Both the position numbers and the translations under genes were made by a program. A stretch of DNA of 64,000 nt from Galbula dea (Eukaryota > Chordata > Aves > Piciformes > Galbulidae). Positions 25,701-37,700 of this stretch are shown here, piece after piece (the first letter of the stretch is position 1; every line of letters begins with the position of its first letter). The stretch lies in the NCBI GenBank assembly GCA_013399015.1, contig VWZX01005643.1, forward strand, positions 229,711 to 293,710, written 5' to 3'. The notes beneath the pieces are model-generated. The model was not told the origin of the DNA. It saw only the letters and a list, made by a program, of their open reading frames with translations, and ran no database searches.

Positions 25701-28700
25701 GGACCTTCACCTGTTGGATTGTATGTTGATTCATCTTTTCTTTTTAACAGTTGACTCAGAAGGAATTGTTAAAAACCTCACAGTGAGTAGATATTTTAAT
25801 ACTTTTTCCTCATAGTTCCACTTAATAGAACTCTGGTCAAAAAACATAGCTTGTTAAAAACTGAGCCTGCAGTACTAGTTTTAATAATATACTGACTCCA
25901 GTACCACAGGGAGTTGTAGAGGCTAGAAATATAAATAAGGAGGGGGAATTTTAGACAGATTGATGGAGGACAGACCTATAAGGACTGTTAAACCTGATCC
26001 ACAAGCAACCTATGACAAGAAATCCCTGAAGCCTAAAGGAAACTGAGCTTGCTCTCACACATTTTCTTTAAGTATCTGATCCTGGTAAATCTGGAGGTCC
26101 AACTGTCTGAGCACTAAGCAAGATGGACCTTTGGCATGAGGCAGTATGGCTCTTTTAGAATCTTTTATTACATATCATTTAAGTACTTCCAGTGCTTTCA
26201 GGTATGCTGCACTCCCACAGTCCCCATACTGATGGTTTTCTTGGGTCTTTGCCATTCTCTGTGGATGTAGCATTTCAGGGCAGGTTCAAGCTTGTCTGTG
26301 TCTCACATGCAGACCATTGCTCATTGTGGGTAAACTTGGTGACAGCTGAGCTCTGAAGGATGCACACAGAGGAGTGCAGCACACAGTGCAAAACAAAGGA
26401 AGACCAAGCCTATTTCTTTCACTAAAAGGTGATAGATGTGAGAGTGCATGTTTTTCCTTATCCTTTTGATGCAGATATACATCAGTACATGTGGGATAAA
26501 TGTGGTGGACACACTAAAACACTTACAGGAAAGTTGTCTGTCTGTATTTCTTTGCATTTGTAATTTGCAGTGAGTTTATCATTCAATCTGCTTGCTCTCT
26601 ACGTATTGTCCTAATTTTCCTTTCTTTCCTTCATTACCAGTTTGTTTTCCACTCTGTGACTAGTCCAAGCAGTAGGCAGATGTTCTGATACTTTTAGAAT
26701 TGGTGCTCTCAGCTTGGAAAGATTCTGGGCTGCCTCAGCTGGGTATATTTCTGATAAATCACCACTAGATGTCTGCCTCTAACCTGTTGAACAGCTCAGC
26801 TGGGCAATAGATAGTTTTTACTTGCCACAGAAGTCTGAAGGGCTGTGAGCATTCCTGTTTAATTTTTTTATGTTTAATTCTGAATACTTAAGGTCACATC
26901 CTTTATTCCCCAGCATCCAAAGCAGGTGCAGGATTAGGCTATCAATGACTGGGAATAGCAGAAGGAGCTTTTTCATTGCTCAATCCCCTACTCTAGTGTA
27001 TGATATACAGCCTGTCATATTGAAGAGCATTAGCATTAGGGGTACAGCACAATTTGCATGGTCTAAATCCCAGTTGAAACTGCAACTCCTTATATTACAG
27101 AGATGTGGCATCTCTATCTAATAGCTGTAGCCTTTTTTTCTTTCCTTTTTTATTTATAAATACTTATGTGTTGTCCCTTTCAAGTTCTTAGAATGAAGAT
27201 TTGAGCAGAGAGCTGTATGTTGTATATTAACTGCTAATAAAGTCTTTATGTATATAGATTTCCTCTATTTTCTCCTTTAATTAAACTGTTCTTTGTAGAA
27301 TGACCTCCTTCTGTGTTAGCAAACCCATTGAACCCCTATTTTTCATGTTTCTGGATTCCACTATGCTTCTTTGATGAGTATCCAGGCTCATTTACTCTCA
27401 TTCCACATGTTAATGCCATTCTCTGCAGAGGATACAATTCTAGTTCCTAGAGGTGAAGATATCAAATCAGACTCCAGCATGCTACAGTTTGTACTGTCTG
27501 TGGTAAAACAGGTCCAGTCCTCTGGCTTACCAAGTTTCTTAGAAGCTATTCCCTCAGCATTTGAGATGTTCTGCCTTGTCCCAGTGCTTCATTCCTGATC
27601 AGGAACAACACTTCTGAAACATTGCCATGATGCTTGCAGCCAGCTGGAATGGTTCCTGATCTCCTTATGCAGTTAAATCTTTGCAGTATGTCACAGGGTT
27701 TTTGTTAGGCTCTCAATGCCAAACTCATTCATTACATGCCTGCTAACACAATACTTAGCACATTAAATGTGGATGTAAAAGCCAAGACCTTTAGGTAGCA
27801 AATGAGCATTGGACATGTTCAGTCTTGCAACTAAAACCCAAGACTGTGCTAGACTATGTATACTTAGTTTTCTTTGTTATTTATTGAATGGTAAAGTAAT
27901 AGGAGATGGCAGAAATAATCTTCCAGGGATGTCTTGTAAAGTGTAATCTTACATACTAGATGCCAGTGACATTAGTAAGGATATAGAGCCTAAACTGCCA
28001 CTAAATGTCTTTCAACCTTGGGAGTACTTTTGCCAGAGTATTTGTGAACTTTCTGTACTTATTATATGTTTTCAAACAGTTCCAAATAAAGCCACTCTCC
28101 ATTCCATTGCATCTAGGGCCAAAAATGAGATCTGCAAAAATGAGAAGCTATCTGTGAATCACAGAATCATAGAATTGCTTGTATTGGAAGGGACCTTAGA
28201 GACCATCTAGTTCCAACACCCAATGCCAATAATGTGCTTTGTGCTTATGCTCTGTCACTGAGATGTTTGTGATAATTTTGAATGATGAGTTTATTTTTAA
28301 TACTGAGCAAAACTGATGATTGGGATCTCTCCTCTTGCACAGTGCAAAAGATCCCCTCAGCACTTCAAGCCTTACCTGACACCCAACTTGCCAAAACGGT
28401 TCCACTATGCCAACAACATTCGTATTGACAAAGTTCATCTCTTGGTGGATCGACAGTGGCTGGCTGTGAGGTAACAGAATTCCTGGGACTGTTTCTTTAG
28501 CTTTTTCACCCCATTCTCATCCTTTTAATTGCCTTCACAAGTGTCCCATTTCCTGTTTTGCTTTAGATTTGTCACATTTCTGTCTTTATTACATTTTAAA
28601 TCTTACTACGTATAAAGAGAAAATGTGCCTTTCATATAAAGCCAAACATGTATTACTAGTACAATTTAAATTTTAGCAGTCTAATTAAAGAATCATCATT

Positions 28701-31700
28701 ACTCCAGATCAAATTTTTACAGAAAAAAATGGCAAAGAGAAAATAAAGAAATTAATATTACCACACAGAAATAGTCTCAAAAATAATGCTGTTAAAATTG
28801 TTACACAAAGCCTTAACTGTATACAGACCTTTTCCTGGTGTTACAGTTACCCCTTCTCTGTCCTTCTGGGTCCTAAGGCTTCAGTCTGGTGCATGTGTGG
28901 GTTTAGCCTGTAACCAGCACCATCAGTCCTTTATCAGGAGGAATATGATGTTGATCATAGAATGGCTCAGGTTGGAAGGGACCTTAAAGATCATCTGGCT
29001 CCAACCCTCCTGCCACGGGCAGGGATGCCACACACTAGACCAGGTTGCCCAGGGCCACATCCAGCCTGGCCTTGAACACTGCCAGGGATGGGGCAGTCAA
29101 AACCTCTCTGGGCAACCTGTTCCAGCTTCTCACCACCTTCTTCCTCACTCTGCTATCTGTATGAGGTCTTTCCTGTATGTATGCTAACACTACAACTTGC
29201 CTGCAAGTTAACATTACACTTCAGTTCCCTAGATATGGTGCATTCTACATGTGTTAGGTATTTGTGCCTTTTTCTCTAATTCTGGTTTTGCTCAGTTCCA
29301 GATGTTTGTTTCCTTAATTGACCATTAGTGAAGTTTTCTAGCCCTGGGGTCTCCTTTCTGTACAGAATAACTAATTGTTACTGCAATTTGTATAAAAACT
29401 ATGCCTACTGTGCAAAGAGAAGCTGATAACGAACCAGCCAGACATAGCCACCTTGTCATTACAAAAAGCTGCTGTAAGAGCTAATCATAATAAAAAAGCT
29501 CTGAGGAAGTCAAGAGCAGTTCAGACAAACCTTAGTCCTGAGGCTTTGAAAACTCCATACAAAGCCTGTGGTGTTAGCAGCAATACTGTATTTACTGAGC
29601 TGCAGTGTGGCAGTAGAAGAAGGATGAGCTGACTTGGAATTTCAACACTCTTCCAACAGTAGAAAATGCCTAAACAATATGACTTGATTCTTTGTTTTGA
29701 TGCAACCAAGTAAGTGTCCAGGACATATAAAAAGAAGTACACAATGCAAAATCTCATATTCATCCTTTCTTTTTCAACTGTGGTGAGATGTTTTTGTGCC
29801 TCTGAAAACAGGATACATGTGCGTGACAGCTGTGCATTGAATCAGTATGGGCTGAGTGTCTCTCTGTCTTTCCATGTATCTCAGCAACAGCCAAATTAAA
29901 ACAAGGGTTAGTCATTATAAGTCAGACTATTCTGAAATGTTATTAATTCTGTAACACACATCTGCATTTCTCTTTCACCCTTTAGAATCCCTGATTAAGA
30001 TGCACTCTTTTATAAGGCAAAACCCCATTGCAGTCCTATTTATATTGTCCCAAAAAGGCTAACAGCAGAGTATTTCCATTTTAAGTTTTCTATTAAAAGG
30101 CAGATACCACAGAACATAACTGAGGAATTCTTCCTTTAAACTTGTTCTGGAAGTTGTAGCTAGGTGCAGGCCTCAGTTCAAAAGTAGCATTTTTTTCCAG
30201 GTTATTTTGCAAACATTGATTCACTAGACACTTAGTAGCAACCTAGGATCATCTAGTTCTGTCTATAGCCGTCTCTGTTACAGGATAAAGAGATCTTCAT
30301 AAATGTGAACTCTGGGTGAGCAAAAATTACTACAAAATGATGCCATAGCCAGTGAGTCAGGATGACTGTTTTAACTACTTCTATTCCTACCTTTTTTATC
30401 TAAACTATATGATGGTTTCTCCTTAGGGATGAAAGTTACACATCTTGTGATGGGGGTAACCATGGCTATAACAACGAATTTAAAAGCATGGAGGTAAGAG
30501 GATTTCTATTCAAGTCTTACACCTTCTTCTAGAGCAAATCACAATGTGCTAGATGAACAATCAGAACCCTTCTCTCCAATACTTCTATTTCTGGCTCAGT
30601 TATTAGCCTTTAGACAGGACTTGTGAGGGTCATACCTCTGCATTTGTCAGAGTGGCATTGTTACTGCCTGCTGCAATGAAAACATGAAAAGATGTGAATT
30701 TGAAACATAGAAAACAATAATTTTCATAAGTATGCAAAAAAATTAAGGGACCCACATCCCAGTTCATTATATAGTTTAAAATATCCTGAGAAATCAATTT
30801 ATGTTTTGCATTTTCTTCAAATTATATACAATGGGCAAAAGTTGCCTTCTTTACCAGAACAGTCTTGTGTTCTAACTTCTATGAGTGTGAATAGATTATA
30901 TTTTGTTCCAGTGTCCCTGTCTGCATAAAATGCAACTGTATTGGTTTTGAATTTGTATTCCCTTGGATAACATCTTTTGGTTTATTACAATCTAGGCTAT
31001 ATTCTTAGCATATGGCCCAAGCTTTAAAGAGAAAACAGAAGTGGATCCTTTTGAAAACATTGAAGTTTACAACCTTATGTGTGGTGAGTAGAAACAATCC
31101 AGTACTTTATATGATAAACCAAGAGTGTTTTCAAGTACCAAGTGTTGCAAGAGCTGAAAGAAGAGTGACTAACAATTGAGTGACTTAATTCAGAAGCCAC
31201 ACAGAACACTGGAGCCATGCTTTTTTGCCTTTGGTACAGTGCTGAAAGATTAACTGCCAAATATTGTCCTGCTTTGAAGGTTGTTTCTGATTGCAGAAGG
31301 ATTCCTCTGAAGAATCAGCACTCCTGCCATGTGGGCTTGCTTCTGAAATTACACCTATGGAAGATTTGTGGGATAATATCTTAGAGAGAGTTACTGCTCT
31401 TGCTCATAACTTAAGATGAACCTTTGCAGTCCTGGCAGTGAACAATTAGGAAGTGTGTTCCTCAGAGAATATGGATGAAGGCATCACACAAAAATGCAGT
31501 AAGCTAGTACACTTTGCAGTGTGATGCATTTGCAATGACATTTGTACTCTGGATTCAGTCATCTAACCCAATGAATGTTATAAAACTGTATCAACAATAC
31601 TCAAATGCATAATTACTAAATCTTGATGCAGTGGAAGAGAACAATGAACCTTCAGACCTAGAAAATTGCAAGTTATGGTAGTAGTTACCATAACAGACCA

Positions 31701-34700
31701 GCTAACAGAAGCAGCTATTTCTTTTATATTTAGAATGAATGCTTAGGAAATGCATGCAATTGGAAAGATAATGACTTTATTTGAAGTTTATGTTTACAAA
31801 TGTTGAAGTATGTTTACCAATTTCAAATGTTTGCCTAGATTTGCTGCATATTACACCAGCACCAAACAATGGAACACATGGCAGTTTGAATCACCTCCTA
31901 AAAGCACCTTTTTACAATCCTTCACATGCAAAAGAAGACTCCTCTCCTTCTTCATGTCCAGTTTCCCAACTGACCCCCATAGATGAACTGGGGTGCACAT
32001 GTGTCCAAGTAAGTAGGAGTTTTGGGGATCTTTTAATCACCTATTCAAGTGTGTTCTCCTTGTCTTTTCTAAAGTAAGGAAAGATTCTATTTTACAGATA
32101 GAAAATGTTTCAGCAGTAAACCAGAGGTTAAATCTCACCACAGAAGAAAGTAAGTAGCAAGAAAATAAAAGGGCACAAATACTTTTAAATCTATGCCTGC
32201 TTTAGTTTGTGTATTACTGGGAAATTTTAATTCATGTTAGTGTAATTAATGTTAATTACAATTTAAAGGGAAGTGGGAAAGCAAAGTCAGAATCATAACT
32301 GTTTTCTTTCTTTTGTTTTCCATTTCTTTTAAAAATGGGAAAGGTTACTCTTATGGCAACATTCATGCTTAGAACTTGGATATGATTCCCATTAAAATCT
32401 TGGAAGAAATATATGCCATAACCCATGATTCCCACCTTGCAACCATAATTCTGCCTTTCTCTGATCAAAAAATCCCATAGATATTTCTGTGTGGATTTTG
32501 GTGGGTTTTCTGGAGATCTTATGAAGGATTGTAAGGCTTCCTAGTCAAACAAGAGGTAAATTTCACTCCTTTGACAAGGTCAAAAGATCTGTATTCATAT
32601 GAAATCGCAAAGAAACAAGGATTTGTAGGTCAAATATCTGATATCTGCCTCTGACATGGGCACCAGTGACACCACACCTCAAATAATGGGTGCAGTTTCG
32701 GACTCCTCACTACAAAAAAGATATTGAGCTGCTGGAGCATGTCCAAAGAAGGGCAATGAAGCTGGGGAAGGGTCTAGAGCACAAGTCTACTGAGGAGCAA
32801 CTGAGGGGACTGGTCTTGTTTAGCCTGGAGAAAGAGAGGCTCAGGGGGGACCTACCTGCTCTCTACAACTACCTGAAAGGAGGTGGGAGTGAGGTAGGGG
32901 TTGGACTCTTCTCCAACGTGACTAGTGATGAGGAAATGACCTCAAGTTCTTCCAAGAGAAGTTCAGATTAGATATTAGGAAAAATTTCTTCCCTGAAAGA
33001 GTTGTTAGGCATTGGCAGAGGCTGCCCAGGGAAGTGGTTGGGTCACCATCCCTGGAGGGGTTCAAAAAACATGTAGACATGGCACTTAACAACAGGGTTT
33101 AGTGGTATGGGGGTGTTGGACTTGTTGATCTTAGAGATGTTTTCCAAAATAAATGATTCCATGATTCTATGGTTTATCTTTGTACATTGAACATAAGATG
33201 AAAACTGTTTTTGATGGATTTTTTTAGTGTGTTTACTGCTGGTTTGATTTGTGTTTATTAATACTTTAATTTAGCTTTTTTCTCTTTGTACCATCCAAAA
33301 TGTTATAGAAGAATGAATCAATAATTATTGTTTAAATTCTAGTAAATGCAACAAACTCCTATCATTTGCCATATGGGAGACCCAAAGTTCTTCAGAAGAA
33401 AAATGTCTACTGCCTCCTTTCCCATCATCAGTATGTGAGTGGATACAGCTCCAACATCTGGATGCCTCTCTGGACAGCATACACTGTGAAAAAGCCTGTA
33501 GGTTATCTAATATCTGTACTGTTCTTAAATATGAAATGGAACAGATTCAAAATGTGATTCATTCAACAGGAATCCTAGGTAAGGACTCGTGGATATCTAA
33601 GGACTAAGGCTCTTACATCTGAGCAAGAGAAAGTGTCTTTAATATCTTTTAAATTTCATCTGTCTTAAACTATTGTTTTAAAAAAAGCAGCAATGTCCAT
33701 CTGTTAGGGACAGAAAGGATAGAGAAGAACAGAGCTGCTGCTAAACTGGTCCTGTTGAGCCTGGTCTGGAAAAGGGATAAGCTGTCAAGACAGTGCTCTA
33801 ACTTGCCTGTCAGCTCCTGAGGAAAAGCAGACTGTGATTTCCACAATCAGAAGCTTTTAAGCTTTCCTGTGGACATCATGACCTCTTCCCTTATTAACAA
33901 ACCGTTATACAACTCTGGAAGACTCTTTGTACCACTGCATATTTCTGTATCTTCTGTTTATTAGCTCTCTACTACATAGAACCAAAGATAATTTTTACTT
34001 CATCATGCTTAAGATCTGCACTTACACCTTACTATCAAAGGACATTTTCCTAAAGAAAACCAGTTAATTGTGGATTTTCCTGATTTTGCTCTTAAAAGAT
34101 TGAAAAGTCCCCACCAGAGCTAGAGTCTTTTTACTATTTCAGCACCAGCAGCAAAAGGTCAAAAATACCCCAATAACTTTTCAGACATTACAACATGTAC
34201 CAATCAAGGGGAAAAAGCTTTACAAATTATAGCAGCAGTGGAAGGACAAAGGGATAGAGCTATTAGTTTATTTATTATTTATTTAGTTAATGCTATTGTG
34301 AAATTACAAGAAAGGTTATATAAAAGGCTATAGAAAGAAACAGAAAGGTTATAGAAACAACTGTATTCATCAGAATCACTTTTGACCTGATCATAGCTAG
34401 TGTTCATGTTAACATGTCTCAGTGCAGTCAGTGAAGCTAATCAGTAAACTGTACTGAATTTACTAGGAATTTATTTAGCTTTAAGACTGCAGCATCACAG
34501 ACTCTAATTATGGAGATAGCATCCTCAGATGCTAAGCTGAGGAGATAGTGACACCTTTATATAGCAGCTGCTTTCCAGGAGGATGTGACATCAAGTTGGT
34601 TTCCAGAAATATGTGAGAGTGCCAGATGAGTCAAACATGTCATCTGGTTTTGCTTAAGGTATAAACTTATTTTGCTACTCCAGTTTTAGGTGCTGCATAA

Positions 34701-37700
34701 GGGTTTCCCTGAATTTCCCTACAAACAAGAGAACAGGAAAAGCACTAAACAGAAACCACCAGGCTCCCTTACTTGCATGGACCTGATTCGCTGTGAAAAC
34801 AGGAGAAGTTTCAAAGAAGTCCCTTCTAGAAAGTCAAAACCATACAAATCATTGGCTTAGCCACAGCTGTGGGTGTAGCATTTTTTTTATATACATATTT
34901 TTTTCCCTTTTCACAGGAAAACACATCTCCTCTTCCTCCCACTGTTTCAGACTGTCTGCGGGCTGATGTTAGGATCCCTGTTGCTCAGAGCCAAAACTGT
35001 TCCGACTACCCAGCAGGGCTGACCTTCACCCGCAGTTTCCTCTATCCTCCCAGTGAGCATGGTTCTTTTTATAGCTACAGCTTAGAAAGTCTTAATCAGC
35101 TGGATGTGGGTTTATGTTTAAACATATACCCAAACACCAAAACAAACTGCTTTGGATCAGCATGTTGGGCAACAAAAGGTTTCCAGTGTTTGTAGACTGA
35201 CCAAAAGCAGGGAAACTGCTACTTGTGTCTAAATATTTTCTAGTTAGATTATTTAAGGTTGGCTTTTGTTGGTGTTGTTGGGTTTTTTTGGTTGGTTGGT
35301 TTTGTGGGGGTTTGTTGTTGTTGTTGTTTTGTTGGGGGTTCTTTTGTTGTTGTTTGTGGTTTGGTTTTGTGTTGTTTTTTTTTTTTAAATGGAACAATTT
35401 GAATGTGATGAAAAGTTGTTGGAAAGATGGGAAGGGTTGAAGTGAAGAGCTATCCCTCTTCTTTGGTATGAATATTCATCTATTGTCAAATTGGGTAATT
35501 ACTTTATTGAACAGATTATACAAATAAATTTAGGGATATGTTTGCTGTAGGATTATACATTCATGCTCAAATGTAAAATGTAACTGAATTACATCTACCT
35601 GCAATTTATAGTGACATATAAATCAAATTGGTCTTAGCATAGTATTTGATTAATTTACACTTTGTTCTCTTATATAGACTACAGTTCATCTGCTGTTGAA
35701 CAGTATGATGCTTTACTTACCAGCAATATTGTTCCCATGTATACAGCTTTCAGAGGTAGGTTAAAAAGTTCTGACTAATTTTGATTAATTAATTAATTAA
35801 GTAATTAGAGTTCTGGATTTGGTAAAAGTATGACAAGGACTTAAGAACATTAATGCATGTCCTGCAGTATATCCAGATCTTGTGCAAATATATCTTAGTG
35901 CTTTTAAAGAGTAGATTTTGAATTTTGTCTTCATCTCCTGTGCTGTCCTAACATGAAATGCTAGCTATGACTCTCTCATGGAAATACCTCCTTGGTGAAA
36001 TGCTGCAGGTGAATGAAAATGACACCTTGTCTTTCCTTTTGCAAGGTCTTAAGACAGGACAAAGTTTGGAAACAATGTGCTGACACAGTGCCTGTTTTTC
36101 CTCAAGCAGAAAGTCAAACCAGACAATATTAATCTTGAAATATTTACTTTAGGCAGATGTTTTTATTATACAAGTACAGTAAGCTACACTAACTCTTTCC
36201 ATCCAGCCTGACTCATATTTGTTCACGACCACGCATAAGAAATTATCACTGATAAGAACTGCATCATCCTATTTTACTCTTAGGTCTATGCTCATTTTCT
36301 TAGAGGAAGGATAGAAAGAGGAAATTTTTATGGAAAAAGCTGGAGAAAAAACCAATGGTGTAACTGCCTTTCTAATGGATTCAGACCTCATTTATCCATT
36401 TGTTCATGTCATATGAAAAGCAGAGATCCAGAAAACCTAGGTGGCTTCAATCAGACACTATAAAAAATCCAATTTTCTGAGAAAGATTCTACAAGAGACT
36501 TAAACTTACAAGAAGTTATTCTAGACCATAAGAAAGAGATAAATCAGTGGGGGATGCCCTCAACCTCCCAGATCCATCAAGGCTCTCTGCCATGACAGCA
36601 GTAAATACTTGAATAGTCTCACCAGCTTATATCCTACAAATTGTATTTTCTCCAATAACATTCTGTGAAATAAGTCAAACTGAATGCACTGCCTCCAGTA
36701 GTGCAATGGGCCTTACACATCTACAATACCATTTGACATCCCTGTTTTGATGGTGAGGGAGAGTATATCCCTTCTGATGGAATCTAAATTTTGTGTAACA
36801 AAGAGTTCATTTTACAGGTAGTTTAATTTGGAGCTTTTTATTCATCTACAGTAAAAAAGGAAATATGGTCTTTTTCTTTCATGGAGAAATAACTTAAAAT
36901 TCTTTTAAAATGCTTCTATTTTCTTTTAATGGCAGAAATATGGGACTATTTCCATAATGTGCTTCTTCAGAAGTATGCTAGAGAAAGGAATGGAGTAAAT
37001 GTAATCAGTGGACCAGTGTTTGATTACAATTATGATGGCCATTTTGACACTCTTGATGAAATTAAGCAGTAAGTACATGGAAAAAACAGAAGTCATACTC
37101 CAGATTATTTCCCACTGTCTTTCCACACAAAATTTCTGTTCAAACAGAACAAGTATCATGGAGAAGAGAGTATTCCTTTTATAATACCACTCCCACTGTT
37201 CCTCATAAAACAGCAAATACCCTTGCAAACAGATACAGTCCAGAGGAAGTTAAAGTTCCAGTAAAGCTTTGCAGTTACATGTGTATCTATGTACACATGT
37301 CCAGATACAGACCAGTACTTTGTTTCCCAAGCTTATACCTAGATATTTTGTCCATATATGCCATCTAAATATGGAAAAGATGCTTAAGCATATCTTTTTC
37401 ACTTTCATGTTGTACTCACTCACCAGTTTGTTGTTTCTCCCTGTTGTCTCAAACTGATGTGTTTTATCAGAGATCAGATTTCTGTGTTTGCCTTCACTGA
37501 ATCATGTAACTAGGAATGTGAAATGTAATGTTCTTGCCTGGCACCTTCACACAGCTGTTGCTTAGATAGATCACTTGAAGTTCTGATAAATTCTAGGTGC
37601 TTCTTAGTGGGCTCTAGTAGCATAACAAAATACATTTAAAAATTTATCTCTGTTTAAAACAGGAATAAGAGAAGACAAATAAAAAAATCTATAAGAGAGA

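Noticed and set aside
35092..35397. Asn/Gln/Lys-rich minus-strand ORF
   Set aside because: An artefact of the G/T-only tract; it also overlaps the end of an ENPP3 exon 21 flank in antisense.
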